The position numbers and the translations under genes are program-made. A DNA stretch of 64,000 nt from NCBI RefSeq assembly GCF_965219715.1, contig NZ_OZ244785.1, positions 1,798,001 to 1,862,000 of the forward strand, read 5' to 3'. The DNA is from Bacterioplanoides sp965219715 (GTDB lineage Bacteria > Pseudomonadota > Gammaproteobacteria > Pseudomonadales > Oceanobacteraceae). The notes below the pieces were generated by a model. The model did not search any database. It worked only from the letters and a program-made list of their open reading frames with translations, and had not been told where the DNA came from. Shown piece by piece: positions 20,297-29,946 of this stretch (position 1 is the first letter of the stretch; every line of letters starts with the position of its first letter).

Positions 20297-21382
20297 ATGG
20301 AAACCAAAATGACATTGCACGGTGCCGGAACTTATTACTTCTCGGTACACGGAGCGAAAGACCAGCCTATCTTCCACTCGGTATTTGAGTACGAATACGG
20401 AGTGCAGATCCTGTCGAGCGTAAAACAAACCCGGTTGCTGGCATATGTTTTTGATGATCATCACATTCAGTTTGTCCTGCAAAGCGAGCGCGACTGGACA
20501 GAGGTGATGGACGATATCCAGATTGCTTTTGATGATATGCATGAGCGCAGCTGGCATAAACGCAAGCAGTTGTTGTCAGACCAGGGCATCGTGATGCTGG
20601 TTGATGAACAGGCCTACCTGACGGATCTGGTGATTCAACTGCATCGCTGGCCGGAAACCTCGCGTAAGGTCGCTGATGCCAGCTTGTATCCATGGAGCAG
20701 CGATCACGGTTATCGCTCACTAACCCCACCAGCCAGTCTTCACGTAGAGCCAATGCTGAATCTTCTGTGTCATAGCAGACATGGACGGGCGCAGCGATAT
20801 GAAGCGGTCATGCAGCAACCGCAAAACCGTACTCTGGATCTGCAGCACGGCAGCCACCCGACCTACCAGGCTCTGGCACGTGATGGGTTTGTTAACCAAC
20901 ACCTGAAAAAGCAGGCACTGTCACAGGCAGCGCGTAGCGATGAAGACTTACGCAGATTATTCGACGATGCCTGCCAGCTGGTATGCGAGCGCTTTGATGT
21001 GTCATCACAACAACTGACCGATGCCAGAAATCGCCGTCAGTTTAATCGCTTAATGCCGATTGTGGTTTGGCTGCTACAGGAACGTGGCGCCCATCTGGAC
21101 GACATTACGAAGTTGGTTGGAGAAGACGAAGAGCGTCTGCAATTATGGTTGCGTAATCTACCGGCAGATCACTCGCCAGAGTTATTAGCCCGATTACAAA
21201 ATCTCTGGTCCCCTATACCACTCAGTACACTGAACCTGAATTCCAATCAGCCAGGCACAAAGCCTCAAGCACAGGAAGTTGAGGCACAGGTCCAGGAAGA
21301 AGAAGCTGTGGAAAAAGAAGACGAACCGCAGGAAGATATCGAAACTGAAGATAGCGAAGTACTGCCTTCCCATTCAAATTAG
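20297..21382 (+). CDS. Degenerate REP-associated (Y1) transposase with DnaA-like C-terminal domain
   Basis: A 361-residue relative of REP-associated tyrosine transposases. The frame HGAGTYYFSVHGAKDQPIF, YVFDDHHIQFVL, VDEQAYLTDLVIQLHRWPE and YPWSSDHGYRSL aligns with the canonical pattern (..HVT.RG..,  NHVH, YIHLNPV, PWSS). The HUH motif is changed to H56-I57-Q58, and the residue matching the catalytic Tyr of RYIxLNP is Gln114, so strand cleavage is unlikely. Residues about 213-290 resemble the DnaA C-terminal helix-turn-helix found in some relatives (QLVCERFDVSSQQL, then a variant of LREIG..FG). A highly acidic tail closes it. An intact frame suggests domestication. Family assignment is from memory of motifs. 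Confidence 0.72.
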   Translation: METKMTLHGAGTYYFSVHGAKDQPIFHSVFEYEYGVQILSSVKQTRLLAYVFDDHHIQFVLQSERDWTEVMDDIQIAFDDMHERSWHKRKQLLSDQGIVMLVDEQAYLTDLVIQLHRWPETSRKVADASLYPWSSDHGYRSLTPPASLHVEPMLNLLCHSRHGRAQRYEAVMQQPQNRTLDLQHGSHPTYQALARDGFVNQHLKKQALSQAARSDEDLRRLFDDACQLVCERFDVSSQQLTDARNRRQFNRLMPIVVWLLQERGAHLDDITKLVGEDEERLQLWLRNLPADHSPELLARLQNLWSPIPLSTLNLNSNQPGTKPQAQEVEAQVQEEEAVEKEDEPQEDIETEDSEVLPSHSN

Positions 21383-21406
21383 CAAAACGCGTCTTATAAT
21401 CGACGC

Positions 21407-22297
21407 ATGACTCAATTATCTTCCTCATCAATTGCAATTGTCGGAATGGGTGCCATTGGTACCCTGCTGGCTTATCACTGGCGCGAGCTATCTCCATTTT
21501 GCGTTAGCCGCAACCAGAAGCCTTGCCATCGGCAACTGATCATTACCGCCCAACATCAGCACACCCTCGAATTGCCCGTCTGGCAGGCCAATCAGCATCA
21601 ACACAATCCGCTGGAGTGGCTGGTTGTCACCACTAAAGCGTCAGACACGTTAACGGCATTAAAGCCTCTCGAATCCGCAATGGCATCGGTAAAGCAGATC
21701 CTGTTGCTGCAAAATGGTATGGGACAGCAGCAACAGATAGCCGACTGGCTGCAAACCCTGGAAAAGGCTCCTGAACTGTGGGCTGGTATTTCAACCGAAG
21801 GGGCCTATCGCCGAGGGGATGAACAGGTTGTCTATGCTGGCCATGGCGAAACCGTGATCGGTCGCTGGACTGAGCATCATAACCAGGCGAGCAGCGATCC
21901 AGTTCTGCCGCGAGTGAGCGAAGTTAACGATATTCAACAACGCATTCAGGCGAAACTGGCGATTAATGCGGTCATCAATCCGCTCACAGCCGTCTTTCGT
22001 TGCCGTAATGGAGAGCTGGTTGAAAACCCGGCTTACAAGCAAAAGCTGGAACAACTGGCAGAAGAAACGCAGGCCTTTTTCGAAGCTCATGGCTGGCAAT
22101 TGCCCTTTAGTCTGAAGCAGCGTGCTGCCGAAGTCGCTCAGGCGACCGCGGCCAATCAATCATCAACGTTACAGGATATTTTGAATCAGCGGCCAACCGA
22201 GTTAGCCTACATCAATGGTTTCCTGTTACGACAAGCACAGCAGCAACAGGATTTACCGCTCACGCGCCAGCTGATGCAGCAACTTGGGGAAATCTGA
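21407..22297 (+). CDS. panE: 2-dehydropantoate 2-reductase family protein
   Basis: Ketopantoate reductase makes pantoate for coenzyme A from ketopantoate and NADPH. The 296-residue protein has the N-terminal dinucleotide loop IAIVGMGAIGTLLAYHW, the LVVTTKASDT and LLLQNGMGQ segments, and the catalytic Lys region KLAINAVINPLTAVF. Length fits PanE. Gaps in the middle are shorter than in some homologues, and other ketoacid reductases share the fold, so the symbol is likely rather than certain. It lies 25 bases after the transposase-like gene and overlaps the possible TTG start of the next gene. Confidence 0.85.
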   Translation: MTQLSSSSIAIVGMGAIGTLLAYHWRELSPFCVSRNQKPCHRQLIITAQHQHTLELPVWQANQHQHNPLEWLVVTTKASDTLTALKPLESAMASVKQILLLQNGMGQQQQIADWLQTLEKAPELWAGISTEGAYRRGDEQVVYAGHGETVIGRWTEHHNQASSDPVLPRVSEVNDIQQRIQAKLAINAVINPLTAVFRCRNGELVENPAYKQKLEQLAEETQAFFEAHGWQLPFSLKQRAAEVAQATAANQSSTLQDILNQRPTELAYINGFLLRQAQQQQDLPLTRQLMQQLGEI

Positions 22298-22349
22298 AAG
22301 TCATCATGAAAGGATTCATCATCAGACATTCCAGCCGGATTTTTTCCCC

Positions 22350-24350
22350 ATGATGTTAGCGCGGCAAAAAGCCATGCTGGCGACCGTCGTTGCGATCAGC
22401 CTGATCATCACCCTGACAACCGTTGCATATATCGCCGCAGCTGACCGCGTTGGCCGCGAACATCTGGCGCCACAAATCAGCCAGGCATTTGCTGACCTGA
22501 TTCAGATTGAATTAACCCAACAGCGTGATGATATGGTGCTGCGTTCGGTTATCGAACGTATGACTCAACACTATCAAATCAGCGAAGTTGCCTTATATAA
22601 CCCTCATAATCAGCGACTGCTGCACAGCTACAATCATGACCACAACCCGGGGTTACCGCCACAGCTGACAGACAGTTATCAACAACCCTGGCTAAAGCTG
22701 TATCGCATAAACCGTCAAAGCGATAGCAATCTCTCAGAAACCTTCACTCTGGCCATCGTCAGCCAGGTTTCTCTGCCCTCTTTCTTCTTACTGGATACCG
22801 TCACAACCAGCTTATTTGTCGTCTCTTTCTCGGCGCTGATTGTATTTTTACTGTATCTGACGATCCGAAAGTGGCAGCGGCAACCTTACCGTGAGCTACT
22901 GGCGGAAGTTCACAAACACAACCATAAGAACAACGACAAATCCGCTGGCGAAAAAAGCAATAAAGACGAACCCATTCACATTCAGACTCAGGACCCGGAT
23001 ATTCAACCTCTGGTTCATGCGTTAAACGATTTATTCTGGCTACGCGACCAACGCCATTTGCATCTGAAAAGTGCTCATCAACAAGCAGAAAGTGCTCGCT
23101 TACGGGCAACCCGGCTATCGGATGAAACCCGGATGATGAATGATAATCTGGCCAAAGAGGTTTCTGTCCGGCGAGGCATCGAGGTGCAGTTAAAGAACAC
23201 CCAGCTGCTGCTCGACAGTATTTTAAACGCCATGCCATCTGCCATTTTTGCGCTGGATAAACAGCTACGGGTTGTTCAATGTAATCAGCAAGCTGGGTTT
23301 TGGCTGCAAACCGATTCATCTCAGCTGATCGGCCGTCCTCTTTATCAACTGATACCAGAGCTGGAACAGCAACCACTGCTAACCCACTCTGACACTCGTC
23401 GTACTAAAGACGACCACAACAAAATAGAGCGTGTACAGCTGAACAACCTGACACCCGCCATCATTGCCGATGTTCAGCTATTCCTGATGGAGAACGACCA
23501 GCAGGCCCATTACGTCATACGTATCGATGACATCAGCCAACGCCAACGCATGGAAGAAATCATGGTACAGACCGAGAAGATGATGTCTGTAGGTGGACTT
23601 GCAGCGGGAATGGCACACGAAATAAACAACCCACTAGGCGCCATGCTGCAGAACCTGCAAAACATCCGCCGACGATTACTGACAGACTTACCGGCCAACC
23701 AGCGAATTGCCGATGAACTTGGGCTGGAACCGCAACAAATCGCCAGTTACGCACAACGTCGTGACATCGATAAACTGCTCGACAATATTCAGGATGCCGG
23801 AGAGCGTGCAGCACGCATTATCCGCTCTATGCTGCAATTTGCCCGTAATGACCATCTGCAGAAAAGCTGGGTGAATGTCCGCGAATTAGTCGATACCACT
23901 CTCACGATTGCCGCAACGGATGTCGATCTGAAACAATCACAATTACACAAACAGGTTGCTGATAATCTGCCCGATGTTTATTGCGTTCCCAGCGAGATAG
24001 AACAGGTTCTGTTGAATCTGATCAAAAACGCACAACAGGCAATCGACAAACAAACGCAATTCAGCACAGAACAAACCGTCAGCTCCGATATTCGTATCCA
24101 TGCTTCGTTAAACGAGGAATATGTCTGCATTGCGGTGGAAGATAACGGTCCGGGCATTCCCGCTGAAGTAGCAGCACATATTTTTGAACCTTTCTATACC
24201 ACCAAAGATGTTGGCGAAGGAACCGGCCTTGGTTTGTCCGTATCTTACTTTATTATCACCGCCCACCATCAGGGTAAGCTGATTTACCAACCCCTTGAAA
24301 ACGCTGAACAATCCAGCGGTTCACGATTCGAAATCCAACTGCCGCTTTAA
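22350..24350 (+). CDS. Membrane sensor histidine kinase with PAS domain (orphan)
   Basis: About 666 residues from the ATG at 22350. Order: TM helix near residues 8-30, a short periplasmic domain, TM helix (SLFVVSFSALIVFLLYLTI), a cytoplasmic coiled segment, a PAS domain (LNAMPSAIFALDKQLRVVQC), the His-box GLAAGMAHEINNPLGAM, and HATPase_c with LLNLIKNAQQAI, VEDNGPGIP and GEGTGLGLSVS. The HEINNPL box places it among NtrB/DctB-like kinases. No response regulator gene is adjacent. A TTG at 22284 would add 22 residues and overlap panE; neither start has a good ribosome site. Confidence 0.9.
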   Translation: MMLARQKAMLATVVAISLIITLTTVAYIAAADRVGREHLAPQISQAFADLIQIELTQQRDDMVLRSVIERMTQHYQISEVALYNPHNQRLLHSYNHDHNPGLPPQLTDSYQQPWLKLYRINRQSDSNLSETFTLAIVSQVSLPSFFLLDTVTTSLFVVSFSALIVFLLYLTIRKWQRQPYRELLAEVHKHNHKNNDKSAGEKSNKDEPIHIQTQDPDIQPLVHALNDLFWLRDQRHLHLKSAHQQAESARLRATRLSDETRMMNDNLAKEVSVRRGIEVQLKNTQLLLDSILNAMPSAIFALDKQLRVVQCNQQAGFWLQTDSSQLIGRPLYQLIPELEQQPLLTHSDTRRTKDDHNKIERVQLNNLTPAIIADVQLFLMENDQQAHYVIRIDDISQRQRMEEIMVQTEKMMSVGGLAAGMAHEINNPLGAMLQNLQNIRRRLLTDLPANQRIADELGLEPQQIASYAQRRDIDKLLDNIQDAGERAARIIRSMLQFARNDHLQKSWVNVRELVDTTLTIAATDVDLKQSQLHKQVADNLPDVYCVPSEIEQVLLNLIKNAQQAIDKQTQFSTEQTVSSDIRIHASLNEEYVCIAVEDNGPGIPAEVAAHIFEPFYTTKDVGEGTGLGLSVSYFIITAHHQGKLIYQPLENAEQSSGSRFEIQLPL

Positions 24351-24449
24351 CTTCGGCAGCACGGTTACTGAATATTATTCAATGGCGATATGCAGATAAT
24401 TCAAACGCCTCAAACTTGACCGAATATCGTACAAACTATATTCTGCCCC

Positions 24450-24695
24450 GCCTCAGGTGCTCTGATCTCTGATCAAGTTAAACGGGAAGTTGGTGTCCCC
24501 CTTAGCTCCCGCTAAGACAGTCCAACGCTGCCCCCGCAACGGTGATCGGCTTAGCTGACTGACACACAGCCACTGTGATTATCCTGCTTTTTGTAACAGG
24601 TAAATCATGGGAAGGCGTCAGTCGGACTATTAATAACATGCAGTCATCTCTGCTGTTGTGAATAGAAAGCCGTCAGCCCGGATACCGGCCTGTAA
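24450..24695 (+). ncRNA. Cobalamin riboswitch
   Basis: Conserved blocks occur in the expected order: GGTGCTCTGATCTCTGATCA start, AACGGGAAGTTGGTG, CCCCCGCAACGGTGA, the core AGCCACTGTGA, GGGAAGGCGTCAG, and the B12 box AGCCCGGATACCGGCC. It precedes the B12 receptor gene by about 120 bases. In the stretch to the start codon GTTGCG (24728) can pair with CGCAAC, a plausible expression platform hiding the ribosome site. Adenosylcobalamin binding would shut down uptake and perhaps the whole cob operon. Confidence 0.95.
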
Positions 24696-24814
24696 GTGCT
24701 AACAAAAGCTAGCAAAGTAACCAATAGTTGCGGTGGGCGACCTGGGTGATAATTTTCAGCGTCTTACGCAACAATTGTCTCTGCCCTACCAGCCGCACTC
24801 ATAGTAAAGTGCAC

Positions 24815-26779
24815 ATGAACAAAGTTTCTTCATCATTCATCGTCATTAGTTTGATGCTTCCAGCTGTATCTCATTCGACAGAGCAGTTGGATACCGTGCA
24901 CGTCACTGGTGCTGTAAACGAGTTATTCTCCGCAGCTACACTCACCGGCCATAATCAACATTTGAGTAAAGAGCACTGGCAGCATGGTTTTGTCCAATTA
25001 CCAGACCTTCTGTCGCAACAGAGTGGTATAGATCTTCATTCTGTTGGTGGCATCGGTCACTATTCTGTACCGGTAATGCGTGGCTCATCAGGACAACAAG
25101 TTCTGGTTTTCTGGGATGGTCTGCTAATTAATTCATTAAACGGCGGGGCTACAGATTTATCGCGCTTGAACCTGGAACAAGCTCAAAGCATAGATATTTA
25201 TCGCGGTGAAGCGCCAATTGAGCTGAGCTCCTCTGCAGTAGGTGGTGCGATTAATATTCGTTCATATGAACTATCCGACAATAATGAAGGTGCCGTATCC
25301 TTAATAGCCGGAAGTTATGGCACGCAAAAAGTTTCAGCGAGTCAAACAGCACAGTTTGCTAGCAGTAAATGGTATTTTAGCGCAGATCACCAAAGCGCTG
25401 ATAATGATTTCACTTATCAGAATGAGTCTCCGATTGATACGCCGCAGTCACCGGCCTTTGAACGAAGACAAAATAACCGCACCGAGCAAACCGCGTGGCT
25501 GGCGAAAGGACAAATTCAGAGTTCTTTTGGACGTTGGGACACCGCGATTCAGGGGTACAACGGAAAACGTAGTTTAGCCGACATCAGCAATGACAAAAAT
25601 AATCGGGCTAACATTAAATCAGATTCTGCCAATATACAGATAAATTTCAGAGGGGCAGAACATTCCGCCTACCCATATGAAGTAAAGACGGCCTATCGAT
25701 GGCAAACAGAAGACTATGATGATCGGAAATCTCAAATTGGCCTGGGAGCACAGCTTAATCGTTATAACACTACAGGCCTGTCATTACAGGGAAACCAGTA
25801 CGTTATTCATGATGCATGGTCACTGGCGTTAACGGCACGACATCAACAGGAAAAAGTTGACACGCAGTACCGCTTGTTAAATCAGGAAGAGTTAAAACAA
25901 CAATGTCTCGCTGGGCGTGGATGCGAATCAGCCTATACACGTGCACAGACAGATCTGTCCAGCCGCTTTGAAATCTCTACTCGGATTGGTGAGTTGAAAT
26001 TGCAATATAGCCAGATAAATGTCAGTGATAAAAATCATAAAGGTGAAAGCTCGCGTAATAACTACACAAAATCAACTTTCAGCAGTGGTCTGACATATAA
26101 TTTTGACAGTGGTACGTCTGTTTATGGAAAGATATCTCACCAGCTAAGAATACCGACAACTCAAGAAATATTTGGTGATCGTGGTTCAAGCATTGGCAAC
26201 CCAAATCTATTGCCCGAAACATCACAGCAAGTAGAGTCAGGAATAGTTATTCCATTTCATAGCTTTGAAATTTCAACCAGTGTGTACAGACGGGAGTTAA
26301 AGCAAGCTATTTTCTCTGAAAGCGATAGTCGTGGAATTATCAGATATGACAACCTTGGAGAGACTCTCCACACGGGTTTAGAGCAAGATATCAGCTGGCA
26401 AGTATCTGCTAACTTGACATTGAACACTGCTTTTACACTGCAATCTAATGAAATAATAGAAGATAAACGTTTCTCTTCCTACAAGGGCAAGCAGGTCGCT
26501 AATTATGACCAATGGATAGTATTCAGCTCTGCTATCTGGCAAAAGAATAATTGGTTCTTCAGCATTAGCAATCGGCGTTCAGGAAATGGCTATTACAATA
26601 ATTCGAACTCGATAGAAAAAGATCCAATGAACCGGTGGGATGCACGGGTTTCCTATCAACCTCAAAACTGGCAGCTCAGTCTAAGTATTACAGATGCAAC
26701 AAGTAATCGTGCACGTGATTTCGAAAGATACCCCGAGCCTGGCCGAATGATTTTCTTTAAAACAAAATATCAATGGTAA
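24815..26779 (+). CDS. btuB: TonB-dependent outer membrane receptor, BtuB-like
   Basis: Imports cobalamin across the outer membrane with TonB energy. The ATG at 24815 gives 654 residues with a signal peptide (MNKVSSSFIVISLMLPAVSH), a TonB-box-like DTVHVTG, a plug domain (PDLLSQQSGIDLHSVGGIGH, VPVMRGSSGQQVLVFWDGLLIN), a 22-strand barrel region, and the terminal aromatic of YQW. The plug-to-barrel pattern NLEQAQSIDIYRGEAPIELS is common to BtuB/FepA-type receptors. The cobalamin riboswitch immediately upstream gives the substrate. An upstream frame to 24728 lacks a signal peptide and overlaps the riboswitch region. Confidence 0.9.
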   Translation: MNKVSSSFIVISLMLPAVSHSTEQLDTVHVTGAVNELFSAATLTGHNQHLSKEHWQHGFVQLPDLLSQQSGIDLHSVGGIGHYSVPVMRGSSGQQVLVFWDGLLINSLNGGATDLSRLNLEQAQSIDIYRGEAPIELSSSAVGGAINIRSYELSDNNEGAVSLIAGSYGTQKVSASQTAQFASSKWYFSADHQSADNDFTYQNESPIDTPQSPAFERRQNNRTEQTAWLAKGQIQSSFGRWDTAIQGYNGKRSLADISNDKNNRANIKSDSANIQINFRGAEHSAYPYEVKTAYRWQTEDYDDRKSQIGLGAQLNRYNTTGLSLQGNQYVIHDAWSLALTARHQQEKVDTQYRLLNQEELKQQCLAGRGCESAYTRAQTDLSSRFEISTRIGELKLQYSQINVSDKNHKGESSRNNYTKSTFSSGLTYNFDSGTSVYGKISHQLRIPTTQEIFGDRGSSIGNPNLLPETSQQVESGIVIPFHSFEISTSVYRRELKQAIFSESDSRGIIRYDNLGETLHTGLEQDISWQVSANLTLNTAFTLQSNEIIEDKRFSSYKGKQVANYDQWIVFSSAIWQKNNWFFSISNRRSGNGYYNNSNSIEKDPMNRWDARVSYQPQNWQLSLSITDATSNRARDFERYPEPGRMIFFKTKYQW

Positions 26780-26785
26780 TTAAAC

Positions 26786-28021
26786 ATGAAAAATAAAACA
26801 CTTTTATGTGCAACAATTTCTTCGTCAATGCTACTTAGCGCCTGTGGCAGCGATAGCAACAATAGCTCACCTGAAGAAATTAAGTTTAAAGACGTTGCTG
26901 TTATTCAGAGCGTTGGTTCTGGCGAGAGCATGATTGAGTTCTCAAATGGCATTAACGATGTCGCCAGTAACTACAATCCGCAAACAGCAACAGATTACAC
27001 AATCGTAACTCGTGGTGAATACTTTTATCATATTGGTAAGTTCAAAATTGATACTATCCAAAAGTATCATATTAAAGACCCACAACTAGGCTATTACCCT
27101 GGCAAAGGTTTTTCTCTGAAAACTCCAGGAGACAGTACATCAGCCAACCCATATAACATGGCCTTTATTGATAATAATACAGCGGTTATTACCCGCTACG
27201 GCATGCCTAAAGCTTGGGTTGTTAATCTTGAGGCAAGAAATGCCGAAGATTTCCTTATCCGAGAGCTGGATCTGAGCCGCCACGTTACTGATGCAACTGA
27301 AAACGACAAAGATCCGGAAATGGATATGGTTTTTTACAATAAAAACAGGGTCTTCATTACATTACAGAACCTGAAAGGTTTTGCTGCCACTAACAACTCC
27401 AAAGTTGTTGTATTTGATACAACTACATGGAACGAAATTGATACCGATACTGCGATCGATGGAGTACAAGCTATCTCGCTTGACTTACGTAATCATCAAA
27501 GTGGTGTCATGTCGGGTAACAAAATATACCTGGCGTCTTTAGTTTATGGCGCAAAGAACACTGGTGGTATCGAGGTTCTTGATGTAGACAATTACAGCCT
27601 TAAAACCCTGACAACTGACCACGCGGTTAATCGTATCGTCGCGACTGAAAACGGTTCATTATTTTTCACCGAATACAAAGGCTACAACAGTGAGTTGAAA
27701 CGCTCAATTGATGCTTTGTATAAGTTGAATTCGGACAACAGTACAAGCCTGATAAGTGATGATCTGGCCAATGGCAGCATTTCTGCCTTAGCAGCCCGTA
27801 ATGAAGTAATTTGGCTGGGTTTGCCGGGTGAAGATAATAAAGTTACCCGGATTAATGCAGCTGCTGATTTTAGCGACCCAAGATCAATTGCCAGTATTCA
27901 GCTAAGCTCTGTCAACACTAAACTGAAGCCAATTAATATTCAGTTCTTACAAGTGAAAGAAGATTCAGAGCTGCCAAAAAACAATCCAGTAGAAAATAAA
28001 GACTCGTCTGACAACAATTAA
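26786..28021 (+). CDS. Lipoprotein of unknown function in B12 uptake operon (possible beta-propeller)
   Basis: A 411-residue lipoprotein with lipobox LLSAC, Cys at residue 20, followed by a Ser/Asn/Asp linker. The body has repeated strand-like patterns such as SKVVVFDTTTWNEI, GGIEVLDVDNYSLKTL and VNRIVATENGSLFF, which resemble YVTN/WD-type propeller blades, and a polar acidic tail. It starts six bases after the BtuB-like stop and behind the same riboswitch, so it should serve cobalamin capture. Bacteroides BtuG is a propeller lipoprotein paired with BtuB; analogy is an inference, and no homology was tested. Confidence 0.8.
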   Translation: MKNKTLLCATISSSMLLSACGSDSNNSSPEEIKFKDVAVIQSVGSGESMIEFSNGINDVASNYNPQTATDYTIVTRGEYFYHIGKFKIDTIQKYHIKDPQLGYYPGKGFSLKTPGDSTSANPYNMAFIDNNTAVITRYGMPKAWVVNLEARNAEDFLIRELDLSRHVTDATENDKDPEMDMVFYNKNRVFITLQNLKGFAATNNSKVVVFDTTTWNEIDTDTAIDGVQAISLDLRNHQSGVMSGNKIYLASLVYGAKNTGGIEVLDVDNYSLKTLTTDHAVNRIVATENGSLFFTEYKGYNSELKRSIDALYKLNSDNSTSLISDDLANGSISALAARNEVIWLGLPGEDNKVTRINAAADFSDPRSIASIQLSSVNTKLKPINIQFLQVKEDSELPKNNPVENKDSSDNN

Positions 28022-28032
28022 TCGGAGCGAAC

Positions 28033-28593
28033 ATGGGCAACCGACTTTCTAAAATCGCCACCAAAACCGGCGACAAAGGTGAAACAGGACTGGGCGATGG
28101 ATCACGCATCAGTAAAAGCAGCGAGCGTATGCATGCCATTGGTGATGTTGATGAGCTGAACTCCTGGGTCGGTATGCTCAGAGCCGAGTTAGATGAAGCA
28201 GACGATTTGATTCCTCTGCTTCATCAGATTCAGCACGACTTATTTGATCTTGGCGGTGAGTTATCGGTACCAGGTTTTAATGCTCTGCAGGAAGTTCTGA
28301 TCTCCGATCTTGAAGATAACCTCGAAGCATTGAACGACACTATGCCACCGTTAAAAGATTTTATTCTGCCTGGAGGAAGCAAAGCAGCCGCGTTATGTCA
28401 TATGACACGTACAGTGTGTCGCCGGGCAGAGCGTTCACTGGTTCAGCTTAATCAGGTTGATGAACTGAACCCATTAGCATTGCGCTATGTGAATCGTTTA
28501 TCCGATTTATTATTTGTCACCGCACGCGTATTAGCCAGACGCGAAAATGGTTCCGAAATACTTTGGAAAAGTCGCCACCAACGCGAACAATAG
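28033..28593 (+). CDS. PduO-type ATP:cob(I)alamin adenosyltransferase
   Basis: Attaches the 5'-deoxyadenosyl group of ATP to cob(I)alamin to make coenzyme B12. The 186-residue product has the PduO/MMAB start KIATKTGDKGETGLGDGSRI, the IGDVDELNSWVGML motif, and MTRTVCRRAERSL near the C-terminus, all characteristic of the trimeric family. It follows the lipoprotein by 11 bases. A non-homologous CobA/BtuR enzyme is encoded at 45644, so the organism has two isofunctional types. Confidence 0.95.
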   Translation: MGNRLSKIATKTGDKGETGLGDGSRISKSSERMHAIGDVDELNSWVGMLRAELDEADDLIPLLHQIQHDLFDLGGELSVPGFNALQEVLISDLEDNLEALNDTMPPLKDFILPGGSKAAALCHMTRTVCRRAERSLVQLNQVDELNPLALRYVNRLSDLLFVTARVLARRENGSEILWKSRHQREQ

Positions 28594-28602
28594 GCGGCAA
28601 CC

Positions 28603-29946
28603 GTGCCACAATCTCCAGCATTATGTCCCGCCGTTTTTTTAACGGCGCCTGCATCCGGCCAGGGTAAAACCACAATTACCGCCGGTATTGCGCGTTTGCT
28701 CAAACGCCAGCAATGTAAGGTAAAAGTATTCAAGTGTGGACCAGACTACCTGGACCCTCAGATTCTTGAACAGGCGTCCGGCCAGGCAGTCGAACCTCTC
28801 GACCTGTGGATGGCTGGCGACCAGTATTGCCAGCAACGCTTTTTTCAGGCAGCTCAGGAAAATGATCTGATCATCGTCGAAGGTGCCATGGGAATGTTCG
28901 ATGGCACACCTTCGAGCGCAGATCTGGCAGCGCGATTTAATATTCCAATGGTGCTGGTCATGGATGTAAAAGGCATGGCACAAACTGCTGCAGCGGTCGC
29001 TTCAGGGCTGGCTTCATTTCGCCAGGACGTCGCGGTTGCCGGGTTAATAGCCAATCATTGCAGCACCGCCAGGCACCGCGAATTAATCGAAGATAATTTA
29101 CCTGAAGACCTGCCTCTCTGGGCTAATCTGCCGCGTACAGAAGGTATAGCACTACCAGAGCGCCATCTGGGATTGGTGCAGGCCAGCGAAATACATCAGG
29201 AGCTGGAGCAGCGGTTTGAAGCTGCTGCCGATGCCTTACAGCAAGCCGGTATTTTACCGTTATTACAACAGCTACCCGCGACCGAATTTTATCCCGTCGA
29301 AAATTATTCCGACGGCTGCGAAAAACTTACGCAGGCGTTAGCCGGCAAAACCATAGCAATCGCCAGAGATAATGCATTCAGTTTTATTTATCAGGCAAAT
29401 GTCGACTTGCTGAAAAAACTGGGGGCCGAAGTTCGCTACTTCTCTCCGCTAAGTGATCAAAAAATGCCGGATTGCGATGCCCTATGGTTGCCTGGTGGCT
29501 ATCCCGAATTACACGCTCAGCAGTTGTCAGAAAATACGGCAATGCTGCAGCAGATTCGTACATTTGTTGAATCTGGATCCCCTGTACTCGCCGAATGTGG
29601 TGGCTTTTTATATTGCCTCGAAACTCTGATCGATCTTGAGGATCAACAATACCCGATGACGGCAGCATTAACCGGGCACGGAGCAATGCGCGGTAAACGC
29701 GGCTGCCAGGGAATGCAGACAGCACCGTTACCAGAAGGTGATGTGCGTGCGCACGCACACCACAGGTCACGCAGCAGCAACACGCCCGAAGCAATTTCTT
29801 ATGGCAAGCGTCAGCGGCACACCGCTCCCGGAGAAGCAATTTTCCGTGAGAAGCAATTAACCGCCAGCTATCTGCATTTGTTTTTTCCATCCAATCCACT
29901 CGCCATTGCTAAATTGTTTGGCTACCAGGACGTACCTTCAGCATGA
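28603..29946 (+). CDS. cobB: Cobyrinate a,c-diamide synthase
   Basis: Amidates the a and c carboxylates of cobyrinate using glutamine and ATP (CbiA in the cobalt-early route). The 447-residue protein starts at GTG 28603 after AGGCGGCAACC. It has the dethiobiotin-synthetase-like ATP domain (LTAPASGQGKTTITAGIARL, CGPDYLDP, EGAMGMFDGTP), and a C-terminal class I glutaminase domain with nucleophile Cys in LAECGGFLYC and His in YLHLFFPSNP. Overlaps the next gene by four bases. Confidence 0.95.
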   Translation: MPQSPALCPAVFLTAPASGQGKTTITAGIARLLKRQQCKVKVFKCGPDYLDPQILEQASGQAVEPLDLWMAGDQYCQQRFFQAAQENDLIIVEGAMGMFDGTPSSADLAARFNIPMVLVMDVKGMAQTAAAVASGLASFRQDVAVAGLIANHCSTARHRELIEDNLPEDLPLWANLPRTEGIALPERHLGLVQASEIHQELEQRFEAAADALQQAGILPLLQQLPATEFYPVENYSDGCEKLTQALAGKTIAIARDNAFSFIYQANVDLLKKLGAEVRYFSPLSDQKMPDCDALWLPGGYPELHAQQLSENTAMLQQIRTFVESGSPVLAECGGFLYCLETLIDLEDQQYPMTAALTGHGAMRGKRGCQGMQTAPLPEGDVRAHAHHRSRSSNTPEAISYGKRQRHTAPGEAIFREKQLTASYLHLFFPSNPLAIAKLFGYQDVPSA

